From CAZQYC01 sp043746555 (lineage in GTDB: Bacteria > Pseudomonadota > Gammaproteobacteria > Steroidobacterales > Steroidobacteraceae), in the NCBI GenBank assembly GCA_043746555.1, contig JAYTQU010000359.1, positions 1 to 18,305 on the forward strand: DNA of 18,305 nt. Direction: 5' to 3'. The translations under genes and the position numbers were made by a program. A model generated the notes under the pieces. That model was not told the origin of the DNA and did not search any database. It saw only the letters and a list, made by a program, of their open reading frames with translations. Positions 8,261 to 15,642 of this stretch are shown here, piece by piece. The first letter of the stretch is position 1; every line of letters starts with the position of its first letter.

Positions 8261-8446
8261 GGCGACGCCCGCTCCTTCTTGTCTGAGCGTTTCGAAAATG
8301 AAGTCATCCATCGCGAGGGTCGAAGGTTGATGTGCATTGGCAATTGGGTTCCGGGAACGTTGTTCCGTTCGGACTTCGATAATGAACATTACTTGAAACG
8401 CACGCGCCTGTCATACCGTCACACCACAACCGCCTTTAGTGGATGA
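8261..8446 (+). pseudogene. coding-like scrap, possible C-terminal gene remnant
   Basis: Between the convergent MFS and aldo/keto reductase genes one frame stays open from after TAA 8258-8260 to TGA 8444-8446. It reads like a real protein end: FENEVIHREGRRLMCIGNWV, PGTLFRSDFDNEHYLKRTRL, SYRHTTTAFSG. The only ATG (8330) comes late and has a weak ribosome site, and the frame overlaps the last bases of the aldo/keto reductase. I do not recognise the family. It may be a decayed gene end or a chance open frame. No clear rho-independent terminator is visible between the convergent genes. Confidence 0.28.
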
Positions 8447-9449
8447 CTATGGGAACATCTCTGGGGAACATCTCCGTGTCAATTTCCAACTGTGTCGCGT
8501 CGTTGTAACGTGTGCCGATGACAGTCGTGTGATTAATGAGTCGCTCAATATCTGAAGTCAGCGAGTCATCAAGTTGTACATCGACACTGGCGATGTTTTC
8601 AAGCAAGTGGTCAAGCTCGGTCGTTCCCGGTATCGGAACGATGTCCTGCGATTTGGACAACAACCACGCCAGTGCTAGTTGCGCCGGACTGCATCCGGCG
8701 CGCTTTGCAAGACGTTCGAATTCGTTGAGCAATTGCAAATTGCGCGCGAAGTTCTCCGGATAGAATCGCGGCATACCACGACGAATGTCGCGTTGTTCAA
8801 GCGCCGCCGGATCGCGAATCGCGCCGGCCAAAAAACCGCGACCTAAGGGACTGAACGCTACAAAGCTCACGCCTAATTCGCGACACGCATGCAACAGAGC
8901 AATCTCGGGCTCGCGAGTCCAAAGCGAGTATTCGCTCTGCACTGCGGCGATCGGATGAACGGCATGCGCTTTGCGCAGAGTGGTTGCCGACACTTCCGAC
9001 AATCCGATGGCCTTAACCAAACCGCGTTCCACCAGCTTTGCCAATGCGCCAACGCTGTCCTCGATCGGTACACGCTTATCCCAGCGATGCAGATAATACA
9101 AATCGATGACGTCGGCTTGCAGCCGTTGCAGACTTTCTTCACACGTGCGCAGAATCGTCTCGGGCCGACCGTCGATGACACGCTTGCCGTCCACGCCCGT
9201 CATACCGCACTTGCTCGCCAACACGATACACGAGCGATGCGGCTTAAGAACTTGCCCGACTAGCTTCTCATTAGCACCGAACCCATAAAGCGCGGCCGTA
9301 TCGAAAAAGTTGACGCCCAGATCGATCGCTTTGAGCAGCACTTTCTCTGCCACTTCAAATGGCGGTGGCGAGGCATAGGCATGACTGAGATTCATGCAGC
9401 CGAACCCGACCGCACTGACGTTGAATGGACCGACGCGACGAGATTTCAT
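8436..9449 (-). CDS. aldo/keto reductase
   Basis: This 337-residue NADPH-dependent oxidoreductase is of the YdhF/YajO-like long AKR type and has a (beta/alpha)8 barrel. The catalytic tetrad is in place: Asp50 (VNFFDTA), Tyr55 (LYGFG), Lys80 (LASKCG) and His121 (YYLHRWD). The NADP-site region near the C-terminus (VPIPGTTELDHLLENI) is also present. It is the last gene of the minus-strand lig cluster, 67 bases after ligC, so co-transcription is likely. A role in reducing an aromatic or ring-cleavage aldehyde is possible but not shown. The start at 9449 has only a weak upstream ribosome site, and a small hairpin (9465-9483) lies just before it. Confidence 0.92.
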   Translation of the reverse strand: MKSRRVGPFNVSAVGFGCMNLSHAYASPPPFEVAEKVLLKAIDLGVNFFDTAALYGFGANEKLVGQVLKPHRSCIVLASKCGMTGVDGKRVIDGRPETILRTCEESLQRLQADVIDLYYLHRWDKRVPIEDSVGALAKLVERGLVKAIGLSEVSATTLRKAHAVHPIAAVQSEYSLWTREPEIALLHACRELGVSFVAFSPLGRGFLAGAIRDPAALEQRDIRRGMPRFYPENFARNLQLLNEFERLAKRAGCSPAQLALAWLLSKSQDIVPIPGTTELDHLLENIASVDVQLDDSLTSDIERLINHTTVIGTRYNDATQLEIDTEMFPRDVPIVIH

Positions 9450-9464
9450 GGGAACACATCATGA

Positions 9465-9483
9465 ACGAGCATCCCTTGCTCGT
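9465..9483. other. small hairpin between ligC and the aldo/keto reductase
   Basis: ACGAGCA, a 5-base spacer, then TGCTCGT: a perfect 7-bp stem in the 67-base gap between two same-strand genes. No T-run follows on the minus strand, so it is not a standard terminator. It could limit read-through or translation of the downstream reductase. Confidence 0.3.
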
Positions 9484-9516
9484 CCACTTTGTAACAATCG
9501 AACCGAAACAATCGAG

Positions 9517-10467
9517 TTAGCCCTGCCTCGACAGCAATTGATCGACCTGATGAAGCACCCGCATGGCCGGTAACACCTGCGCCACGCTGCCGTTCGGTTC
9601 ACGTTTTTCTTTGCTGGCGGCAAAGAACTCACGATCTTGCAACTCGATGCCATTCATCGACACATCGACTTTCGAAACATCGATCGCATTATTCTTGCCG
9701 TCGAGTAAATCGTCGTAGCGCGCGATGTACGTGCCGTTGTCGCAGATGTATCTGAAAAACGTCCCAAGCGGTCCGTCGTTGTTGAAAGACAGCGACAGTG
9801 TACAGATCGCTCCGGACGGCACTTTCATGATGATATTCATATCCATCGCAATGCCGAGTGTTGGATGAATCGGACCTTGCAACGCGTACACCTGATCGAT
9901 CGTCTCACCGGTTTGATACTGAAATAGATCGACGGTGTGACAAGCGTGATGCCACAACAATTGGTCCGTCCAACTGCGTGGCTTGCCGAGCGCGTTAATA
10001 TTGGAGCGGCGAAAAAAATACGTTTGCACATCCATCTGCTGAATTTTCAGCTCGCCTTTGACGATGCGCTTGCGCACGAACTGATGACTGGGATTAAAGC
10101 GCCGCGTCTGTCCCGACATTGCGACCACTCCAGTCTCTTTTTGTACGCGCGCGACTTCTTCGGAATCGGCAAGATTGTCGGCGTACGGAATCTCAATCAT
10201 CACGTGCTTGCCGGCGCGCATCGCTTGAATCGCTTGTTGAGCATGCATCTGTGTCGGCGTCGCGAGCACAACTGCTTCAACACCCGGTTGTTTTAGACAC
10301 TCGGTGTAGTCGGTTGACCAATGCGGAATCTTGTACTTCTCGGCGACTTCCTTCGTGCTATCGGCACTACCACCGGCAAGCGTGACGACTTCAACGCCCG
10401 GAATATTCGCCATCGCCTCGATATGCTTGATACCGAATGCGCCTTGACCCGCCATACACACTTTCAT
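9517..10467 (-). CDS. ligC: 4-carboxy-2-hydroxymuconate-6-semialdehyde dehydrogenase (Gfo/Idh/MocA family)
   Basis: This 316-residue NAD(P)-dependent dehydrogenase has a Rossmann nucleotide site at the start (MKVCMAGQGAFGIKHIEAM, GxGxxG) and a Gfo/Idh/MocA C-terminal domain. The usual EKP motif appears as EIPYADN. LigC of the protocatechuate 4,5-cleavage pathway belongs to this family and is close to this length. It oxidises the cyclic hemiacetal of CHMS to 2-pyrone-4,6-dicarboxylate. Placement directly after the ligA-ligB genes and in the same operon as ligI makes the assignment strong. The start at 10467 is chosen because GAGGTG lies just upstream; the 18-codon open extension is unlike the family. 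A 106-base palindromic element separates it from ligB. Confidence 0.9.
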   Translation of the reverse strand: MKVCMAGQGAFGIKHIEAMANIPGVEVVTLAGGSADSTKEVAEKYKIPHWSTDYTECLKQPGVEAVVLATPTQMHAQQAIQAMRAGKHVMIEIPYADNLADSEEVARVQKETGVVAMSGQTRRFNPSHQFVRKRIVKGELKIQQMDVQTYFFRRSNINALGKPRSWTDQLLWHHACHTVDLFQYQTGETIDQVYALQGPIHPTLGIAMDMNIIMKVPSGAICTLSLSFNNDGPLGTFFRYICDNGTYIARYDDLLDGKNNAIDVSKVDVSMNGIELQDREFFAASKEKREPNGSVAQVLPAMRVLHQVDQLLSRQG

Positions 10468-10504
10468 TTCACACCTCACCCACAAAGACCCAGTGTGTTG
10501 ATGC

Positions 10505-10610
10505 GGCGCTTCGGCTAGCACTGATCGGAACCGTCGGCCGGTCGGACCGGGCCGCCGAGCCTACATGGACGTACTCGCGGCGTGTTCCGATCAGTGTTAG
10601 CCGGTGCGCC
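10505..10610. repeat. long palindromic element between ligB and ligC
   Basis: The 27-base arms at 10505-10531 and 10584-10610 are inverted copies matching at 24 of 27 positions; the inner 13 bases (CACTGATCGGAAC) are perfect. Within the 52-base centre are two sub-hairpins: CGGCCGGTC facing GACCGGGCCG, and CGCCGAG facing CTCGCGGCG with ctacatggacgta between. RNA from either strand would fold into a branched, three-way structure. It almost fills the ligB-ligC gap. It has the look of a dispersed intergenic repeat (ERIC/MITE-like) and may act in RNA processing or stability within the operon. No coding capacity. Confidence 0.75.
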
Positions 10611-10616
10611 AACGCC

Positions 10617-11459
10617 TCAACCCACATTCTCCAACACCATATGTCCCACCGCCGTATTCGACGCCGGCACATGATAAAAACGATGCAGCACTCTCACATT
10701 TTCATTCAGCGCGCCGCGCATCACTAACCACATCACCAACTCGATGCCTTCCGATCCCGCTTCGCGCAGATATTCAAGATGCTTCATGCGCACCAACGAA
10801 TGCGGATCGGGGCCGATCTTGTCGAGAAAGTTGTTGTCGAATGGTTGATTGATCAGGCCGGCGCGCGGCCCTTGCAATTGATGCGACATGCCGCCCGTAC
10901 CCCACACCATCACGCGCAGATTCTCATCGTACGATTCAACCGCTTTGCGAATCGCGCGACCGAGATTGAAACAGCGATTGCCGGTGGGCGCCGGATACTG
11001 CACAACGTTGACGGCGAGCGGAATGACTTTACACGGCCACTCCTTCGGCTGACCGTACACAAGTGAGAGCGGCACGGTAAGTCCGTGATCGACCGTCATC
11101 TTGTTGACGATGGTGAGATCGAATTCATCGAGGATCACCGATTGCGCGATATGCGCGGCAAGCTCCGGGTGGCCGTGCACGATTGGAACAGGCCGTGGAC
11201 CCCAGCCTTCGTCAGCCGGCGGAAACTCCGCCGCGCAACCTAATGCAAATGTCGGAATTAACTCCAGCGAAAATGCCGAGGCGTGATCGTTGTACACCAG
11301 CACCACAACGTCGGGCTTGGCTTGCTTGATCCACTCTTTGACAAACTCGTAGCCTTTGAACACCGGTTGCCAATACGGTTCATTGGTCTTGCCGTTGTCT
11401 ATCGCTGCACCGATGGCAGGAACATGCGACGTTGTAATACCGCCGATGACCTTAGCCAT
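10617..11459 (-). CDS. ligB: protocatechuate 4,5-dioxygenase beta subunit
   Basis: This 280-residue catalytic subunit is an extradiol ring-cleavage dioxygenase of the LigB superfamily. With the alpha subunit it uses Fe(II) and O2 to open protocatechuate between C4 and C5, giving CHMS. Residues matching the known iron and acid-base sites are visible: His12 (TTSHVPAIG), His59 (YNDHAS), Glu240 (GSEGIELVMW) and catalytic His193 (GGMSHQLQGP). The last three are offset by 2 from the Sphingobium LigB numbering as I recall it. The start overlaps the end of ligA by 8 bases, as expected for subunits made together. Gallate cleavage as a side or main activity cannot be excluded. Full length and intact. 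Confidence 0.95.
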   Translation of the reverse strand: MAKVIGGITTSHVPAIGAAIDNGKTNEPYWQPVFKGYEFVKEWIKQAKPDVVVLVYNDHASAFSLELIPTFALGCAAEFPPADEGWGPRPVPIVHGHPELAAHIAQSVILDEFDLTIVNKMTVDHGLTVPLSLVYGQPKEWPCKVIPLAVNVVQYPAPTGNRCFNLGRAIRKAVESYDENLRVMVWGTGGMSHQLQGPRAGLINQPFDNNFLDKIGPDPHSLVRMKHLEYLREAGSEGIELVMWLVMRGALNENVRVLHRFYHVPASNTAVGHMVLENVG

Positions 11460-11859
11460 GGGTTGCTCCTTTATGCGCCCACTCGGCTTTGCTGCGATTG
11501 CCTTCCGGCGAGCGCCCGCCTTTGAGCATCATGTCCGCGTAGTCTTGTTGTGTCATGCCGGTCATCATCGCGGCAACTTGCTGAAACGATTTACCGTCGC
11601 AAGAAAAAATCTTCGCGAGAAAATAAATATTACCGCCAAGCTCAATCATGCCATTCCAGTCGCGCTCCAAAACCTTCTGCTGCTGTGCATCGATCATGGG
11701 AAAGCGCTTTAGATACTCCGCTTCGTTCGCTTTGAATGCGGCGCGGTTGTCCGCGCTCATCAGCGACATGCAAAACATATTGAGGTGATAACCCTGCCGC
11801 GAGCGCTCGGCGTCGAACACCGTCGTGCCGGGAATATCGTCGTAGTCGTTCTTCTTCAT
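11452..11859 (-). CDS. ligA: protocatechuate 4,5-dioxygenase alpha subunit
   Basis: This 135-residue helical subunit caps the LigB active site. Recognisable are YDDIPGTTVFDAERSRQGYH at residues 5-24, LNMFCMSLMSADNRAAFKAN, then ERDWNGMIELGGNIYFLAKI, and AMMTGMTQQDYADMMLKGGR. Length agrees with LigA, about 139 residues in Sphingobium by recall. The ATG at 11859 is chosen because GAGGTAA sits just upstream and the protein then begins at the family start; the 30-codon open extension runs into the neighbouring palindrome. The end overlaps ligB by 8 bases. Read from the ligI side, the palindrome at 11874-11965 lies immediately before its ribosome site. Confidence 0.94.
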   Translation of the reverse strand: MKKNDYDDIPGTTVFDAERSRQGYHLNMFCMSLMSADNRAAFKANEAEYLKRFPMIDAQQQKVLERDWNGMIELGGNIYFLAKIFSCDGKSFQQVAAMMTGMTQQDYADMMLKGGRSPEGNRSKAEWAHKGATHG

Positions 11860-11873
11860 CGTTACCTCGAAGA

Positions 11874-11965
11874 AGAGACAGTCGGCGGTGGACTGGAGGC
11901 TGTAACCAGAAAGGAATTTTCGTCTTCTGGCCTTGAGTCTACAGTCCACCGCCTACGGCCTCTCT
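11874..11965. repeat. palindromic element between ligI and ligA
   Basis: A perfect 12-bp inverted repeat (GGCGGTGGACTG at 11884-11895, CAGTCCACCGCC at 11942-11953) is flanked by outer AGAGA/TCTCT arms (11874-11878, 11961-11965). It encloses an inner 6-bp stem, CCAGAA (11906-11911) with TTCTGG (11925-11930). It fills nearly the whole ligI-ligA gap, from the ligI stop codon to about 15 bases before the ligA start. No T-run is present, so it is unlikely to be a terminator. It differs in sequence from the palindrome between ligB and ligC but has the same architecture. Candidate dispersed repeat and mRNA processing or stability element. Confidence 0.7.
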
Positions 11966-12846
11966 TATCTCTCAAACTGATACAACCTGTTCGGATTCTC
12001 GACCAGCACCAATCGTCGCGTCCGCTCGTCCGGGATCATCAAAGGAATAAGGTCGACCAGATCGCCATCGTTCGGCATGTGCTTGGCAATGTTGGGATGC
12101 GGCCAATCGGTACCCCACAAAATTCGATCGGGTGCGGCGTCGATCAATGCTTGCGCAAACGGCACTGCTGAAGTAAACGGCGGACCTTCGCTCGCGATAC
12201 GCTCCGACCCGCTAATTTTGATCCAACACTTGTCGTTGTTGCGAGCGAGCGCGAGCAATCGCTTGAATGGCTCTTGTTCCAATCCATCCTTGGTGGGCAC
12301 ACGCCCCATGTGATCGATGATGAACGCGACGGGCAAACTTTTAATCAATGCATCGTGCTCGACCAAGTCGCCCGCATCGAAATGCAAATCGATGTGCCAG
12401 CCCAACGGTTTGATGCGCGCCAACGTGCGACGAAATTCTCCCATATCCGGCATGCCGCCTAAGTGTTTCACGAAATTGAAACGTACGCCGCGAAAGCCGG
12501 CCTCGTGCAATCTCTGAAAATCCATTTCGGTAAACGTGTTGTCGGAATTCGCGACGCCACGATATTTGCCGCCGCTTTGCGCAATCGCAGCCACGATTAC
12601 GGTGTTATCGCTGCCGTGACAACTCGCATTCACGAGGACGGCACGCTCAAGCCCAAGCGTTGCCTGTAACTCTTTGAACCGAGATAAAGGCGCGTCGGGC
12701 GGCGTGTAGGTTCGATCCGCGGCGTACTTATATCGATTGCCCGGCCCAAAGATATGACAATGCGCATCGCAGGCGTTTGCCGGTGGCCGATAGTGTGGCC
12801 TGCGCGTGTTGGAATCGGGAGCCTTACAAGTGGGAATCGCCGTCAT
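11965..12846 (-). CDS. ligI: 2-pyrone-4,6-dicarboxylate lactonase (amidohydrolase)
   Basis: This 293-residue amidohydrolase-superfamily enzyme hydrolyses the PDC lactone to 4-oxalomesaconate. The metal/active-site features of LigI are all visible: HxH at residues 29-31 (CDAHCHIFGP), NASCHG, FRGVRFNFVKHLGG, the histidine of FIIDHMGR near residue 178, and Asp247 in LWGTDWPHPN. The close order and wording of these motifs to Sphingobium LigI make the call strong. I chose ATG 12846 (MTAIP...), giving a family-typical length; the 42-codon open upstream extension is not family-like. The ribosome site is weak. It is the first gene of the lig operon, with a plausible promoter about 40 bases upstream. 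Confidence 0.93.
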   Translation of the reverse strand: MTAIPTCKAPDSNTRRPHYRPPANACDAHCHIFGPGNRYKYAADRTYTPPDAPLSRFKELQATLGLERAVLVNASCHGSDNTVIVAAIAQSGGKYRGVANSDNTFTEMDFQRLHEAGFRGVRFNFVKHLGGMPDMGEFRRTLARIKPLGWHIDLHFDAGDLVEHDALIKSLPVAFIIDHMGRVPTKDGLEQEPFKRLLALARNNDKCWIKISGSERIASEGPPFTSAVPFAQALIDAAPDRILWGTDWPHPNIAKHMPNDGDLVDLIPLMIPDERTRRLVLVENPNRLYQFER

Positions 12847-12883
12847 AGCGTCGGTAAAAAAATTGAATTGGATTTGATTCGCT

Positions 12884-12912
12884 ATCCTAACGATGCACCG
12901 CGCAAGACTCAA
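12884..12912 (-). promoter_or_regulatory. candidate sigma-70 promoter of the lig operon
   Basis: On the minus strand TTGAGT (12912-12907) and TAGGAT (12889-12884) are separated by exactly 17 bases, and the -10 lies about 37 bases before the ligI start. Each box matches 4 of 6 consensus positions. Spacing and position are right, but the match is moderate, and transcription could also read through from the DUF6644 genes upstream. No operator is recognised. Confidence 0.4.
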
Positions 12913-12994
12913 TCTCCGTGCTTGCACGAATCCCTTGCTGAACTGGACGATGCCCGCAACCGACAGTGGCAACTTAATTAAACCAAGCCGACCT

Positions 12995-13504
12995 TCAGCA
13001 CCAAAAGCACCAGTAATAAGGCGGCCGAAAGTAGGTAATCAAACGTCCAAAAATAATCACGCCAATCCAACTGGCGAGCGAAACGACTGCGATAATCTTT
13101 GCATGCAATGGAGCAGCGTCGCTGGGAGCCAAAGCCTTAACCGATTTGGCGGTGGTTGAGTAGAACACGATGACGTTGAGTCCCGCAATCGCCATGCAAA
13201 CAAGCTTTAATTGAAACGATGGATTGTAGGCATACTGATCGGGCGCGCTGACAAAGAACATCGAACCGGTGATGATGTTGTTGATGTACGCCACTACGCC
13301 TAGCGGCACAAATCGATGCAGCGCTCCGATCGAAATGCCGCGTGCAAATCCCAGTAACCGTAAATCGAAAAGACCGACGGTGCCAAGCAGCATCGCCAAC
13401 GCGAGATAGTGCAGCGACTCAATGAATGGCCAACCCCACTTCGTGTTCATGAAGTCGTAAATGCCGCTGCTCCTTGCGAACGATTCGATGTCGGCGATGC
13501 TCAT
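12995..13504 (-). CDS. DUF6644-like small membrane protein (second of a tandem pair)
   Basis: This 169-residue protein has four predicted membrane helices: about residues 27-48 (FIESLHYLALAMLLGTVGLF), 64-85, 97-118 and 137-158. It shares a core with its neighbour: a helix with an intramembrane His (SLHYLALAMLLG), then DLRLLGFARGISIGALHRFV followed by P. Function is unknown. The conserved membrane His and Met residues would fit heme or metal binding, but this is inference. The start at 13504 overlaps the stop of the neighbour in ATGA, so they are translationally coupled. The C-terminus (YFRPPYYWCFWC) is Cys/Trp-rich. It lies 148 bases upstream of ligI on the same strand. DUF number from memory. 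Confidence 0.78.
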   Translation of the reverse strand: MSIADIESFARSSGIYDFMNTKWGWPFIESLHYLALAMLLGTVGLFDLRLLGFARGISIGALHRFVPLGVVAYINNIITGSMFFVSAPDQYAYNPSFQLKLVCMAIAGLNVIVFYSTTAKSVKALAPSDAAPLHAKIIAVVSLASWIGVIIFGRLITYFRPPYYWCFWC

Positions 13505-13992
13505 TGGTACACCAACAACATCTTATTGGTATACGCCAAAAATTTACCGGCGGTGAGCCCGCCGATCCAGAGAAACAAACACACAATCGCGATGACTCTG
13601 GACCGAGTCGGCGGCGCAACGCTGTCAAGACACGCATCGACCGACACACGACGAACCAACGCGCGTGTAAGCAGCAAAGCCGTGGTGAGCACGGCAAGCT
13701 TGATATAGAAGAGCGGATTGGTGAGCGCCTTCGCTGGATAACTAATTACCAACAGAATGCCGGAAGCAATCGCAGCGATCAGCCCGTAACCGATGATCGG
13801 CATGAAGCGAGTCAGCGCCGGCAACGGCACTCGGGGTGCAATCCCGAGGAGTCTAAGATCCACCGCAATGCCGGTCCCGACTAAAAAACCCATGCCAATC
13901 GTGTGCACGATAAGAAACGCAAACAGCGCCCAATCGGATTCGCGCGTCCACGTGCTGAAGGCAGAGTCTTGTAGCCAGAGAAGAAATGCCAT
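13501..13992 (-). CDS. DUF6644-like small membrane protein (first of a tandem pair)
   Basis: This 163-residue protein has four predicted membrane helices, the first at about residues 20-43 (WALFAFLIVHTIGMGFLVGT) and the last at about 134-153. The motif H-x-x-x-M-x-x-L-x-G followed by VDLRLLGIAPRVPLPALTRF and MP matches the downstream partner, so the two are paralogues and probably form a heteromeric membrane complex. The stop overlaps the next start by 4 bases. No strong ribosome site is visible before ATG 13992. pmbA/tldE lies 107 bases upstream on the same strand. Role unknown; a link to the lig pathway is only positional. Confidence 0.77.
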   Translation of the reverse strand: MAFLLWLQDSAFSTWTRESDWALFAFLIVHTIGMGFLVGTGIAVDLRLLGIAPRVPLPALTRFMPIIGYGLIAAIASGILLVISYPAKALTNPLFYIKLAVLTTALLLTRALVRRVSVDACLDSVAPPTRSRVIAIVCLFLWIGGLTAGKFLAYTNKMLLVYQ

Positions 13993-14099
13993 GGCGATAC
14001 TTGCGATAAGCGGACAGTATTTCGGTGCGGCACTCTACAACATCGCCGCAAGTTGGCGTTCGAACGGCCGCGTGTTGTTTCTGCAACGCAGGCAGTAAT

Positions 14100-15449
14100 T
14101 CAGTTCCCCGCGATCGTCATCTCGCTTAACAACACCGAACCGGTGCGAATGCCGCCACGCGTGTCGATGTCGTTACCGACAGCAACAATGCCGGCCAGCA
14201 TCTCTTTCAAATTTCCGGCAATCGTGATTTCGTGAACGGGGTAAGCGATCTTGCCGTTCTCGATCCAATAACCGGCCGCACCGCGCGAGTAGTCACCTGT
14301 TACACCGTTCACGCCATGACCCATGAGCTCTGTGACCATCAAGCCGCGACCCATTCTTTGCATGAGCTCGGCAACGTCGACGCCGTCAGCTTGCACGAAC
14401 AGGTTATGCACGCCGCCCGCATTGCCGGTGGTTTTAAGTCCGAGTTTCCGCGCCGAATATGTACTCAACACGTATCCGGTGAGGATACCGTCAGCAACGA
14501 TTTCACGATCGCGCGTGGTGACACCTTCGCTATCGAACGGCGCACTGCCCAACGCTTTTTTGATATGCGGCCGCTCTTGCAGCGTGATCCACTTTGGCAA
14601 CACTTGCGTTCCCGCCGCGTCCAACAAGAATGACGAACGTCGATACTGACTGCCGCCGCGAATCGCCGCGATCAAATGTCCGAACAATCCGCGCGCCAGA
14701 TCGGGCACGAACAACACCGGCGCAGAACAAGTCGCGAGTTTGCTGGCGCCGAGTCTATCGAGCGAACGTTGCGCGGCGCGGCGACCGATGGCGACGCCCT
14801 CTTCCAACTCACGCCAATCGCGCACCGAGCTGTACCAATAGTCGCGCTGCATGTCCTCGTCTTGCTGCGCGATCACTGCGCAGCTCAGGCTATGCATGGT
14901 GCTTTCGTACCCGCCTAAAAATCCCAGCGAGTTACCGTACACGCGCAGTCCACGATGACTTGATAGCGAAGCGCCTTCCGAATTGGTCACGCGTTTGTCG
15001 ACCGCCAATGCTGCTGCTTCGCACGCGACGGCGAGATCGCGCGCTTGCTCGGGTTCGACAGCCCACGGATGGCACAGGTCGAGATCGGGGATATTCGTGG
15101 CAATGGTGTCGGGATCGGGTAATCCCGCACAGGGATCTTCGGCCGTAAAACCCGCGATGCTCACCGCTTTCGCGACGGATTCGCGAATCGCGCGCTCGCT
15201 TAAATCGGCAGTGCTCGACGAACCCTTGCGTTTGCCGCGATACACTGTAACGCCCATGCCGCGATCGCGTTGATATTCGAGTGTTTCAACCTCGCCTAAA
15301 CGAGCTGTGACCGATAAGCCGATGTCAACACTAACGCCGACTTCCGCCTCGGTCGCACCGGCACGCTGCGCTTCCGACAGCGCGAATTGCACCAACGCAT
15401 CCAGCTCCGGGCGAGTCAAGGTCTTGGCAACGACTTCGGTTTTTTGCAT
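14100..15449 (-). CDS. pmbA: TldE/PmbA, TldD-TldE protease subunit
   Basis: This 449-residue protein is the same length as E. coli PmbA/TldE. TldE partners with TldD, which carries the HExxxH zinc site; the complex degrades unfolded peptides and matures microcins and CcdA antitoxin in E. coli. Typical stretches are ETLEYQRDRGMGVTVYRGKR with KGSSSTADLS, EGASLSSHRG, and PFDSEGVTTRDREIVADGIL. The C-terminus has RGAAGYWIENGKIAYPVHEI and GNDIDTRGGIRTGSVLLSEM. No HExxxH motif is present, as expected for TldE. It is divergent from darP, an arrangement known from gammaproteobacteria including E. coli. The gene is intact. Confidence 0.96.
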   Translation of the reverse strand: MQKTEVVAKTLTRPELDALVQFALSEAQRAGATEAEVGVSVDIGLSVTARLGEVETLEYQRDRGMGVTVYRGKRKGSSSTADLSERAIRESVAKAVSIAGFTAEDPCAGLPDPDTIATNIPDLDLCHPWAVEPEQARDLAVACEAAALAVDKRVTNSEGASLSSHRGLRVYGNSLGFLGGYESTMHSLSCAVIAQQDEDMQRDYWYSSVRDWRELEEGVAIGRRAAQRSLDRLGASKLATCSAPVLFVPDLARGLFGHLIAAIRGGSQYRRSSFLLDAAGTQVLPKWITLQERPHIKKALGSAPFDSEGVTTRDREIVADGILTGYVLSTYSARKLGLKTTGNAGGVHNLFVQADGVDVAELMQRMGRGLMVTELMGHGVNGVTGDYSRGAAGYWIENGKIAYPVHEITIAGNLKEMLAGIVAVGNDIDTRGGIRTGSVLLSEMTIAGN

Positions 15450-15642
15450 GAGAAAATCCCAAAACAGCGGGATGGAAATTCTACACGCCTATCGCCACGG
15501 ATGGTTCTCTCTTGCGCCACGCCAAGCGCACCGCTCGCTGAACTCACCGTCGCGAAACGGACTGTCGATCATTGGCAATCGGCGATGACTACCGGCGACG
15601 TAGGAGTAGCCAAATCGACGCTTACCGAGGCATGATGCTCGG

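Noticed and set aside
10468..10521. N-terminal extension of ligC
   Set aside because: The Rossmann strand begins directly at MKVCMAGQG, and GAGGTG precedes that ATG.
11860..11949. N-terminal extension of ligA
   Set aside because: It runs through the ligI-ligA palindrome and lacks family similarity. ATG 11859 follows GAGGTAA.
12847..12972. N-terminal extension of ligI
   Set aside because: LigI proteins are about 293 residues, which fits ATG 12846. The extension overlaps the candidate promoter.
14594..15148. 184-codon plus-strand open frame antisense to pmbA
   Set aside because: Arg/Pro-rich translation typical of a shadow frame; it is fully covered by the conserved pmbA gene.
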